Below are positions 57,697 through 64,000 of a stretch of DNA of 64,000 nucleotides, piece by piece. This DNA is from a virus. A model generated the notes under the pieces. That model saw nothing but the letters and a program-made list of their open reading frames with translations, made no database searches and was not told the origin of the DNA. Position numbers and translations under genes: made by a program. Numbering within the stretch: position 1 is the stretch's first letter; each line of letters begins with the position of its first letter. Where the stretch lies: IMG/VR virus record IMGVR_UViG_3300023181_000028, positions 1 to 64,000 of that record; one strand, 5' to 3'.

Positions 57697-57800
57697 TCCA
57701 AATGATCTTTTGCCATTTAAACATTCCTTACACGTCTGCAAGGCGATAATCGTAATCCCGATTCTCTCTGATGCGCTGGTCAAGTGGAAGCGTAGAGTTG
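57672..57800 (-). ncRNA. Small structured RNA (~130 nt)
   Basis: Bounded by a TATATTTA box (57807-57814) and its own terminator. On the minus strand: CGCT/AGCG (57789-57792 with 57774-57777), AATCG/CGATT (57759-57763 with 57748-57752, 6-nt loop), and TGCAAGG/CCTTACA (57737-57743 with 57726-57732, 7 bp, 4-nt loop). A terminator stem GCCGC/GCGGC with U-run closes it. No ATG-initiated ORF was found. A tRNA was checked and rejected. Confidence 0.55.
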
Positions 57801-57806
57801 CTGCGG

Positions 57807-57814
57807 TAAATATA
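57807..57814 (-). promoter_or_regulatory. -7 box of the small RNA (TATATTTA)
   Basis: TATATTTA follows the second terminator at a fixed distance, matching the TATATTTG box after the small RNA's own terminator. It would start the small RNA at about 57800. Confidence 0.45.
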
Positions 57815-57820
57815 CTAAAT

Positions 57821-57845
57821 AAAAAAGCCTCCGGTTAAAGAGGCT
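57821..57845 (-). terminator. Terminator of cassette 4
   Basis: AGCCTC (57826-57831)/GAGGCT (57840-57845) with U-run on the minus strand. It ends transcripts from the 58856-57988 cassette. Confidence 0.75.
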
Positions 57846-57949
57846 TAGTAAAGTGTTCAGTCTTCACTTCGTAAACGTTTTATAGGTTTTATTTTAATCT
57901 CGGCGAACGTTAACCACTTTTAACCGAAAAGGATTGAGTTTTAAATCTA

Positions 57950-58002
57950 TTACAAATATTGTAATGAAACAAATATAATTAAAATCCTTACAAATTCTGT
58001 AA
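57950..58002. promoter_or_regulatory. Paired palindromic operator (pair 4)
   Basis: TTACA-N5-TGTAA at 57950-57964 and at 57988-58002, starting 38 bp apart. The second copy covers the stop of the 144-aa gene, so its last codons read LQNL*. It lies at the 3' end of cassette 4 and before the small RNA. Confidence 0.75.
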
Positions 58003-58422
58003 TACTTTCTCGTCAGATAGTTTCTTAAACTTAGCATACAGCACCTCTATATCAGACTTATTCTTCTCTCCCCTCTTGTATGCTAGAACGTTTTTCACAT
58101 CCGAGATAGAAAGGCACGGTTTGTTTTCTAATACATATTGTTCAGCTAAGGGACGGGCGGAATAGAACTTCGGAATAGGATAATAAGTATTCGCTGTGGC
58201 TTGCGTAATTCTCCAATCTAATCCTACACACCACACTTCACTACCAGACTTAACCTCAACCCCATCAATAGATATAAATACCACCTCTATTTTAGGAATC
58301 TCCACCCAATCTGTGGCACCTTCAATAATAAGCTTAGGAATAGGATTTCCATTCACTTCGTAATTATTCTCGTCTATCTCCGTGGCTAATAAACTTAACT
58401 TCTTGTTTTCGTATTGTTTCAT
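57988..58422 (-). CDS. Hypothetical protein (144 aa), cassette 4
   Basis: A mixed-composition protein (ITQATANTYYPIPKFYSARPLAEQYVLENKPCLS). It ends in LQNL where its stop codon overlaps operator copy 2. It follows the YopX-like gene with a 2-nt gap. Unknown. Confidence 0.55.
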   Translation of the reverse strand: MKQYENKKLSLLATEIDENNYEVNGNPIPKLIIEGATDWVEIPKIEVVFISIDGVEVKSGSEVWCVGLDWRITQATANTYYPIPKFYSARPLAEQYVLENKPCLSISDVKNVLAYKRGEKNKSDIEVLYAKFKKLSDEKVLQNL

Positions 58423-58424
58423 GG

Positions 58425-58856
58425 TTATTTTATAATTAATAATTCTGGATTTTGGTAAATATTACCAGCAACAAAATCAATAAGTCCGTAATCATAAAGA
58501 TCGTATTTTTGTTCATCACCTATTTCAGTAACAACCCACTTGCCATCTTCATTGTCCCACGAAACAACACTTTTAATGGTATAATGAATAGCTTCCGGCC
58601 CGTAACCCTCTGAGTCACTGCCGCACAAAATATCCCCTTCATAAATTTGGACATCATCATTAATTTCCATTCCGGTGTATTGCATTAAAAACAATTCATC
58701 CCTATCTATTCCAATGTAACCAGTCTCTTTTGGCGGTATCATTTTACCATTAACATCTTCATAAATTATCACCCTTAACGGCGTTACGCCAACACCGTAA
58801 TACATTTCTTTTTCGTCGGCATCCCACGCTCTGAATTTAATTTCTCTTGTTTTCAT
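58425..58856 (-). CDS. YopX-like protein (copy B)
   Basis: Start MKTREIKFRAWDADEKEMYYGVGV. The core 'MQYTGMEINDDVQIYEGDILCG', followed by the later 'DFVAGNIYQNPELL', matches the YopX family. It is the first gene of cassette 4, 13 nt from the CG of its promoter. Function unknown for the family. Confidence 0.75.
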   Translation of the reverse strand: MKTREIKFRAWDADEKEMYYGVGVTPLRVIIYEDVNGKMIPPKETGYIGIDRDELFLMQYTGMEINDDVQIYEGDILCGSDSEGYGPEAIHYTIKSVVSWDNEDGKWVVTEIGDEQKYDLYDYGLIDFVAGNIYQNPELLIIK

Positions 58857-58862
58857 ACCCTC

Positions 58863-58891
58863 TTAAACGCAAACAATCTCACAAGGTTGCA
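58863..58891 (-). promoter_or_regulatory. Early-type promoter of cassette 4
   Basis: On the minus strand: TGCAACCTT (58891-58883), 13 nt, CGTTTAA (58869-58863), then GAGGGT and ATG 58856. It is directly downstream of the terminator at 58893, which insulates it from the capsid operon. Confidence 0.7.
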
Positions 58892-58892
58892 T

Positions 58893-58918
58893 AAAAAAAG
58901 GGAAACTTTCACCTCCCT
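58893..58918 (-). terminator. Terminator with GAAA tetraloop after the capsid block
   Basis: On the minus strand AGGGAGGT-GAAA-GTTTCCCT, 8-bp stem with GNRA loop and U-run. It ends the 58941 gene and precedes the cassette 4 promoter. Confidence 0.75.
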
Positions 58919-58940
58919 CTTAAATAATCAAATATAAGTA

Positions 58941-60050
58941 TTATCCCTCAAATTCAGGATTCACTTCTCGCACCTTTTCTTTTAAGCGTTCTAAGTCCTT
59001 AATCATGTGTATGCCCTTAATATTTAAACGCTTGCCCTCAGTCACCCAGATTAACCTCTCTTCCGCATCCTCAACTATATTAACAGCAGCAGCTTTCTTT
59101 AAAGCCTCTTCCTTAGCCATTAATTCAGCTTCTAAACGCGCAATCCTAGCATCCTTATCATCACCAACAAACGCAGTGTGCTTAACCGGAGTTCTTGTCA
59201 TAGACTTATCAGTGTCAGCGTCAACCTTCTTAGTCAACAAATCAATAGTCTGACAAACCTGTGGATACTCTTTTAAATAATCCACTGCCATAACCTCATT
59301 TGCTCCCAAAGGCTGTCCATTGTAATTCCATCCATTAACAACATCCATAGCGATAACACCCGCAGCAACACCTCTTTTAAAGATAGTTAATTCCTTACGT
59401 GTTGGACTATCATAAATAGCCATAAACGCTTTAGAATCATTCTCTGCCCTTTTAATCACCTCTGCTTGTAATGTTACATCTGAGTTAGCTTCCGGCGGAA
59501 TACCCAAATTCCTAGCCATATCATGTAAAGCCTCTCCAAATAACGCCTCAGCAATATCAATAGCCTTACGTTTCTGAACCCTTCCAGATAAAAATACCTG
59601 AGCTTCTCTCTCTTCATCTTTCACCTTATACAAAGGTTTACCCCTCAAATTAGGACTTCCTTCCACGAACAAACTGTTTTTAATCACAGCCCATTTTCTT
59701 GCCTGATCTGCATCTGCTAAATCAAACACTTCATTCTCATCTAGAATAATCTTTTGGAATTTAATTTTTTTAGTTTCAGGGTCTATTCCGATTGGAATCC
59801 CCCAAACAACTCCCATTTTCCTGTCAATAACAATCTCAAAGAACATTTTAGTTCTATGTCTGTCACCACTTCTCATTGGAGTTAATATGATCTTACCCGT
59901 CCTAGAGCAAAGATCTGGATTGTCTAAGTTTGCAATCCTTGTCTCATTACCTGCGCCATCTTTATATAGCTTGTAATGTACACCTTCTTGATACAGGTCA
60001 TCCCCTGCCGCTGTTTTGTTACCTGATGTGAAAAAATTATTTATTTGCAT
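58941..60050 (-). CDS. Capsid-block protein (369 aa), unknown
   Basis: A mixed protein: N-terminal beta part (TRIANLDNPDLCSRTGKIILTP), then helical C-terminal half with an Ala/Glu/Lys coiled coil (ARIARLEAELMAKEEALKKAAA, residues ~300-325). It comes after the MCP gene in the transcribed direction. A head-associated or head-fibre role is plausible. Confidence 0.5.
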   Translation of the reverse strand: MQINNFFTSGNKTAAGDDLYQEGVHYKLYKDGAGNETRIANLDNPDLCSRTGKIILTPMRSGDRHRTKMFFEIVIDRKMGVVWGIPIGIDPETKKIKFQKIILDENEVFDLADADQARKWAVIKNSLFVEGSPNLRGKPLYKVKDEEREAQVFLSGRVQKRKAIDIAEALFGEALHDMARNLGIPPEANSDVTLQAEVIKRAENDSKAFMAIYDSPTRKELTIFKRGVAAGVIAMDVVNGWNYNGQPLGANEVMAVDYLKEYPQVCQTIDLLTKKVDADTDKSMTRTPVKHTAFVGDDKDARIARLEAELMAKEEALKKAAAVNIVEDAEERLIWVTEGKRLNIKGIHMIKDLERLKEKVREVNPEFEG

Positions 60051-60073
60051 CTCGCTAATTTTTTAATTATTAA

Positions 60074-60104
60074 TAAAAAAAGGGGGCAGGGTTAGCCACC
60101 CCCT
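60074..60104 (-). terminator. Terminator after the major capsid gene
   Basis: AGGGGG (60081-60086)/CCCCCT (60099-60104) with a U-run on the minus strand. It sits right after the most highly expressed late gene and could reduce the expression of the genes beyond. Confidence 0.8.
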
Positions 60105-60113
60105 ATACTATGA

Positions 60114-61607
60114 TTAAGATTTATAGATAATACCGCACTCTTGAGTGTTGTAAATAACCATTAAATCTTCTTTTAACATTGCGTATTTCATTACGTCTTC
60201 CTCTGAAATCATTGTTTCATTGGCACCGGTCATACCGTTAAACTTAGCTGTTACACTTGCACGGTTTAATCCGTTTGCTTCTTTAGCAAGGATTTCCATG
60301 TTCATGTTAGAACCAGAACCTAAATTCATAATGAATAAGGTAGAGCTTAACAATAGTTTTCCGTCAGCACCTCTCTCAGGGAACGCAGCTTCGTCATCAA
60401 ACAACGGGTGTTTAACAAGGATCATTGTGTTACCATTGATGTTGAATTTACCGAAGTTGTATCCGGCATCCACGATTGCACCACCAGCTTGTCCATTTTG
60501 AGTTACATTAGTAACGATTTGGATGTTTTGATTACCAAGTAAGTTAATCAGTTTCTTTTGACCATTTGCATAGCCATCAGTACCGGTAATACCTACCCAT
60601 GTGAATCCTGACACCTTATCGCCTTTTTTCTCAAGTTGACCCATCATGTCAGCGATATCGTCTTCTGTCCACTCTCCGTTTAAGCCTGAACCGTATGCTA
60701 CGTTACCGCCAGCAACTTGCTCTTCCCAGCCGTCACCTTGAACGATCTCAAGACCTGTTTCAGTATCAATTAAGTTTGAACTTGCACGGATAGTACCATC
60801 AGCATTTTTCATACTTGATACACCAAACAACTTGTTACGCTCGTCTTCCATTACGAAAGTAGCTTGCGCTTGCGCTAATTCTTGATACATCCAACCTTTA
60901 GAGAAAGCTCCACCTTCACCTTCGTAGTTATACCAAAGTACATTTGAAGCAGCTCCACCGGTGATACCAACAGTTTTACGTTGAATAGTCATGTGGTTAA
61001 CAAACTTACTAGGCGCAGCCGAACGACCGTAACCACGAAGTGATTTCTCTCCATATGAAGTGTAAACTCCAAAGCAGGTTTTAGTTCCTTGTTGTGGCGC
61101 TACGTGAGTTGCATAGCTAAACAAATCACCAGATGGAGATTGGAAGCTATATAAGTAACCCGCAGAAGGGGAACCTGTAGGGAAAGCCATTACACGAGCG
61201 ATAAAACGACCTGTGTAGAAAGCAACGTTCATTCCCGGTACTAAGTGCTTATCGCGCATTAACAACTGGAAAGAACCGTCAGGCTGAGTAGCACCAACTT
61301 GTTTAATGATCTCAGATGCTTTCTCAATACGACCCATAACGTCAAATTGATAAGCGTTTGCTCCGATACCTTTACCTTTAGTTGTTACTTGAGGAATTTT
61401 AGTACGCTCAGGGTTAACGATACCATAAGGTGTTACCGCGCCGGATACTAAGATTGTAGTTAAAGCTCTACGATTCGCATACTCTAACATGTTTCGGATT
61501 GCAGGCTTATTGGCCTGATTTTTCATAAGGTCATTGTTAGTAACACAAGTGTCTTCCGAAAATACACCTTGATTAATACTAATTCTACCTGCGTGTGATG
61601 ATGGCAT
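60114..61607 (-). CDS. Major capsid protein candidate (497 aa)
   Basis: 497 residues. Assigned by its place directly after the portal-like and scaffold-like genes, by length and by composition (even, high Gly/Asn/Ala, no membrane segment). N-terminus MPSSHAGRISINQGVFSEDTC. It is followed by a strong terminator, as for an abundant late protein. It would form the HK97-fold shell. The HK97-fold claim is from context, not a domain match. Confidence 0.7.
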   Translation of the reverse strand: MPSSHAGRISINQGVFSEDTCVTNNDLMKNQANKPAIRNMLEYANRRALTTILVSGAVTPYGIVNPERTKIPQVTTKGKGIGANAYQFDVMGRIEKASEIIKQVGATQPDGSFQLLMRDKHLVPGMNVAFYTGRFIARVMAFPTGSPSAGYLYSFQSPSGDLFSYATHVAPQQGTKTCFGVYTSYGEKSLRGYGRSAAPSKFVNHMTIQRKTVGITGGAASNVLWYNYEGEGGAFSKGWMYQELAQAQATFVMEDERNKLFGVSSMKNADGTIRASSNLIDTETGLEIVQGDGWEEQVAGGNVAYGSGLNGEWTEDDIADMMGQLEKKGDKVSGFTWVGITGTDGYANGQKKLINLLGNQNIQIVTNVTQNGQAGGAIVDAGYNFGKFNINGNTMILVKHPLFDDEAAFPERGADGKLLLSSTLFIMNLGSGSNMNMEILAKEANGLNRASVTAKFNGMTGANETMISEEDVMKYAMLKEDLMVIYNTQECGIIYKS

Positions 61608-61632
61608 AATTTTTAGTTTTTAAGATTTTAGT

Positions 61633-62802
61633 TTAATTGCCAAATTCTTTGTCTAATGCTGTCCAATTATCAGTTTCTGTGTTTGTTGGTTGTTTTGATC
61701 CACCTCCTGCGGTTTTCACCGTAGGGATGTTTAAAAGTTTATTAGTGTGATCCGCTTTCGCTTTCTCAGAAACCTTGTTCTTGATATGCGCGACAGCTTT
61801 TGCCTCTAACTCCCTTTTCACTATATACTCCGCTCTACTGCTTGCACTCGACAATTCCTTATCATACACGCCATTGGTGTATTTAGTGATAAGTGCATCC
61901 ATGACTTTTTTCGGTATCTTCACTCCCGCAATCTCTTGGATCTTACCAAGCTCATTGATAGTTTCGGTACGTTCTAATGCCTTTTTTTCATCGGCTGCCT
62001 TTTGTTTTTGTGCTGTGTATTTCTGGATTATATTAGTATGCTCTAAGGCCATAGCCTCTTTTTGATTATTTAGTTCAACGCGAATCTTAGCCGCGCTATG
62101 GTCAATCTTTCCGCTCTCAATAAGGTCTTCAATCTCCTTATCAATCATTTCATTAGTCCAATTAGGAATAGTGGCTAATTCAGCTCTCACTAACTCCACA
62201 TCGTCTAATTTAAGATAACCTTCAATTTCTTTAGTGGGTTCTAATAGTAAATGATCTGGAACTCCAAGTTCTTTCATTTCTAAAGCAGCCGCCACTTTAG
62301 GATCAAGATTAGCGAAATAAGTTTCTTTGCTTACCTGCGCTTGCTTCTCAGCTTCTGCTTTAGTGATATAAACCTCTTTAAAGGCTTCCGCAGTGTCTTC
62401 CTTAATGTCCGCGCCTAATTTCTGAGCAATGGCTTTAAATGAGTTCTCTGGATATACAATGGGAGCATCTGACTCTTCATCTAATGTTAATTCATCAGCA
62501 GTAGCCGCCAATTTAGCAGCCTCAATTTCTTCTTTTGTAGATGTTTCAGGTAAGTTTAAAGCCTTAGCTTCTTCTGCCAAAGCAGCTTTATTGGTTTCCT
62601 CTAATGCTAAAGCATCAGCAACGGCTTTTTCTGTTTCGGCTGTTTTCTCGGCAACCTGCTCAGGAGTTTCATCAACATCCTTAGTAATAACTTCTTCTTG
62701 TTTCTCTTCCTGTTTTGGTGTAGCATCCCCAAATTCTTGAGATGAGGTCAATGCGTCCCAATTAGCTTCAACCGTCTCGGTCGATTTATTTGTTTCTGAC
62801 AT
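61633..62802 (-). CDS. Scaffold-like capsid assembly protein (389 aa)
   Basis: Highly acidic and Ala/Glu/Lys-rich, predicted to be almost wholly helical, as for scaffold proteins. It sits between the portal-like and capsid genes. Unusually, the same peptide pattern NW(D/T)AL...EFG occurs at both ends: residues 14-25 and 379-388. A terminal capsid-binding motif is a possible reading. No protease motif was noted. Confidence 0.6.
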   Translation of the reverse strand: MSETNKSTETVEANWDALTSSQEFGDATPKQEEKQEEVITKDVDETPEQVAEKTAETEKAVADALALEETNKAALAEEAKALNLPETSTKEEIEAAKLAATADELTLDEESDAPIVYPENSFKAIAQKLGADIKEDTAEAFKEVYITKAEAEKQAQVSKETYFANLDPKVAAALEMKELGVPDHLLLEPTKEIEGYLKLDDVELVRAELATIPNWTNEMIDKEIEDLIESGKIDHSAAKIRVELNNQKEAMALEHTNIIQKYTAQKQKAADEKKALERTETINELGKIQEIAGVKIPKKVMDALITKYTNGVYDKELSSASSRAEYIVKRELEAKAVAHIKNKVSEKAKADHTNKLLNIPTVKTAGGGSKQPTNTETDNWTALDKEFGN

Positions 62803-62828
62803 GGTTAATAATTTTAATAGTTATTGCG

Positions 62829-62836
62829 TAAATGTA
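62829..62836 (-). promoter_or_regulatory. Late-type -7 box (TACATTTA) before the scaffold-like gene
   Basis: TACATTTA on the minus strand, followed by CG, 27 nt before the ATG at 62802. Preceded by TTAAAAAATTG, as at 29303 (AAAAAATCG). Candidate late promoter for the scaffold/capsid unit. Confidence 0.45.
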
Positions 62837-62856
62837 CAATTTTTTAACATTCAAAA

Positions 62857-62885
62857 TGCAACCTTATTAAAATTTCAACGTAGCT
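62857..62885 (+). promoter_or_regulatory. Early-type motif on the antisense strand
   Basis: TGCAACCTT (62857-62865), 13 nt, CG at 62879-62880. A full match on the plus strand, aimed into the 3' end of the portal-like gene. It is either a real antisense promoter or part of the late promoter read backwards. Confidence 0.4.
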
Positions 62886-64000
62886 AAACCAAATCAGTGT
62901 TATTTATAATGTCATTTTCAGTCTGTAAAGACGTTAAATGCATATCGTTATTTGCCTTGTTATTGTCCACTTGCATCTGAACCTGACCCTTTAATACAAT
63001 CTCTTCTTTCGCAGAATTTTGAATATCCTCACGATTTTCATTGGCAATCTGAATCTGAGTTTGAAGGTTAGCTTCGTTCATTTGAGCCTGCGCTTGGTTA
63101 TTAGCCTCGTTTTGTTGCTGAATAACTTTTTGCATCTCAACCCAGCTGTTCTCTAATTTATTCTTCATCTCCGCCACAGTGGTGGATAAAAGAACATTTA
63201 AAGCATCCATTGGTCTGATATCCTTAGCATTTAAAGAAAACTCCATCATTCTCTTAATGTCCTGCTTGATTTCCATATAATGTCCGCCATCTTCCACGTG
63301 AACACCATAATCCCTATATCCAATATCTTTAGTTAATTGCAAGTATTTTAACTTACTAGCCCCTAAAATATGTTCTCCCTTCTCTAATTTGTAAAACGCC
63401 CAAGATATAGCAGAACTATCTACAATCCCCTTCATAACCCTTGTAACAAAGCCATTCATCCCATAAAACAGGGATTCGGTGATTATCCGCGAATTAGCAA
63501 TGTCATTCTGAGCATTAGTAGCCGTTGAACTCGCGGCAGTATTACCCTCTCTACCCTCATTAATACCTGTGATCTGACTCAAAGTATTAATAATATCCTG
63601 CTTCATAGCAAGTAAAAACTGAAACGATTGACTTAAACCTAAATCAAGTTCCTTAAACATATTCTGAGGATCTAAGTTCCTTTGACTTGTATTTCCGGCA
63701 GCACTCGAATCATATTCATAAAATTGATCGTTATGAATATTGTACATCACTTCCTTAACAGTTTTATTAATTGGCTGTCCCGCGCGATCATACGTAAACA
63801 CCTTACCTTTTGCCCTTGCAAGCTCTTTTAATATTTGATACATACATATATCAAACATATTATCAAAGTTCTCTATAATCTCCTGTAATGACACTGTAAT
63901 GCCATTAACCCTACCGTGTATATAACCATAATAAGAACTACTCATTATATGAGCGGGCTTGTCAACACTTCTCTTCTGGAAGTAAGTCCTACGCATATTT
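62884..64000 (-). CDS. Portal-like protein, 3' part (runs off the window)
   Basis: An open frame of more than 370 residues runs to base 64000, so the 5' end is missing. Features are the long C-terminal Gln/Asn-rich helices (NEANNQAQAQMNEANLQTQIQIANENRED) and a central segment (DIINTLSQITGINEGREGNTAASSTATNAQNDIANSR) that resembles the crAss-like or podovirus portal region. It is the first gene of the capsid block. An ATG at 63996 is in frame but likely internal. Confidence 0.65.
   Translation of the reverse strand, partial: NMRRTYFQKRSVDKPAHIMSSSYYGYIHGRVNGITVSLQEIIENFDNMFDICMYQILKELARAKGKVFTYDRAGQPINKTVKEVMYNIHNDQFYEYDSSAAGNTSQRNLDPQNMFKELDLGLSQSFQFLLAMKQDIINTLSQITGINEGREGNTAASSTATNAQNDIANSRIITESLFYGMNGFVTRVMKGIVDSSAISWAFYKLEKGEHILGASKLKYLQLTKDIGYRDYGVHVEDGGHYMEIKQDIKRMMEFSLNAKDIRPMDALNVLLSTTVAEMKNKLENSWVEMQKVIQQQNEANNQAQAQMNEANLQTQIQIANENREDIQNSAKEEIVLKGQVQMQVDNNKANNDMHLTSLQTENDIINNTDLV

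Larger units (their letters stand above)
57642..57987. other. Control region: small RNA, two terminators, operator pair 4
   Basis: About 345 bp without a gene. In order it holds a late-type box (57658), the terminator of the small RNA (57672-57696), the small RNA itself, its own -7 box (57807), a second terminator (57821-57845), about 100 bp of unassigned sequence, and operator pair 4 (57950-58002). Confidence 0.6.

Noticed and set aside
57720-57810. A tRNA gene in the small RNA region, since the sequence has D-arm-like CGCT/AGCG and GCGCATCAGA
   Set aside because: No acceptor stem, T-arm (GTTCRANNC) or plausible anticodon arm fits on either strand.
1-64000. CRISPR array, insertion sequence, integrase or attachment site
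   Set aside because: No regularly spaced direct repeats, no transposase or integrase-like protein and no terminal inverted repeats were seen.

Overview
The window looks like part of the genome of a tailed, probably podovirus-type phage of a Bacteroidota host. The evidence is AT-rich DNA, TAnnTTTG-like promoter boxes, a T7/P22/crAss-style set of internal virion and tail-stabilisation proteins, no tape-measure or sheath gene, and replication genes of the kind seen in crAss-like and Cellulophaga podoviruses. No DNA or RNA polymerase, primase or terminase is visible, so the rest of the genome lies outside. The sequence is open at both ends: a partial early gene at base 1 and the 3' part of a portal-like gene at base 64000. 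The crAss-like placement is an inference from gene content and order, not a database result.

Layout. (1) 1-8339, minus strand: small early or accessory genes (mostly unknown, plus a GIY-YIG nuclease, a two-HTH DNA-binding protein, a predicted surface lipoprotein and membrane proteins). (2) 8340-8772: divergent control region. (3) 8773-23796, plus strand: replication and recombination operons. These hold an SF2 helicase, DnaB-like helicase, SSB-like protein, RusA-like resolvase, NinG/HNH-like protein, KTSC protein, DUF3307 protein and GroES-like co-chaperonin. The block also holds a ~350-nt highly structured RNA (9937-10290). (4) 23875-64000, mostly minus strand: late genes. Reading in the direction of transcription (high to low coordinates) they run portal, scaffold-like, major capsid, connector-type and structural proteins, fibres, lysis cassette, ring/tail proteins, tail stabilisation, three ejection-type proteins and receptor-binding fibres. 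Four short early-type cassettes (36304-37894, 41458-42726, 49906-50313 on plus; 57988-58856 on minus) interrupt the late block.

Control. Two promoter types stand out. Early-type genes on both strands are preceded by TGCAACCTT, 13-14 nt, then CG plus an AT-rich tract; the CG lies 13-34 nt before the start codon. Several late genes instead have a TAnnTTT(A/G) box like the Bacteroidota -7 element, often directly after a terminator. A third signal is a 15-bp palindrome TTACA-N5-TGTAA. It occurs as four pairs (7259, 22495, 41358, 57950), and in every pair the two copies start exactly 38 bp apart. One pair lies at the start of the two-HTH gene, which is the natural candidate for the protein that binds it. 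The paired operator, the structured RNA at 9.9-10.3 kb, and a second small structured RNA at 57.7-57.8 kb are the most novel items here. Coordinates of RNA elements and promoters come from reading by eye.
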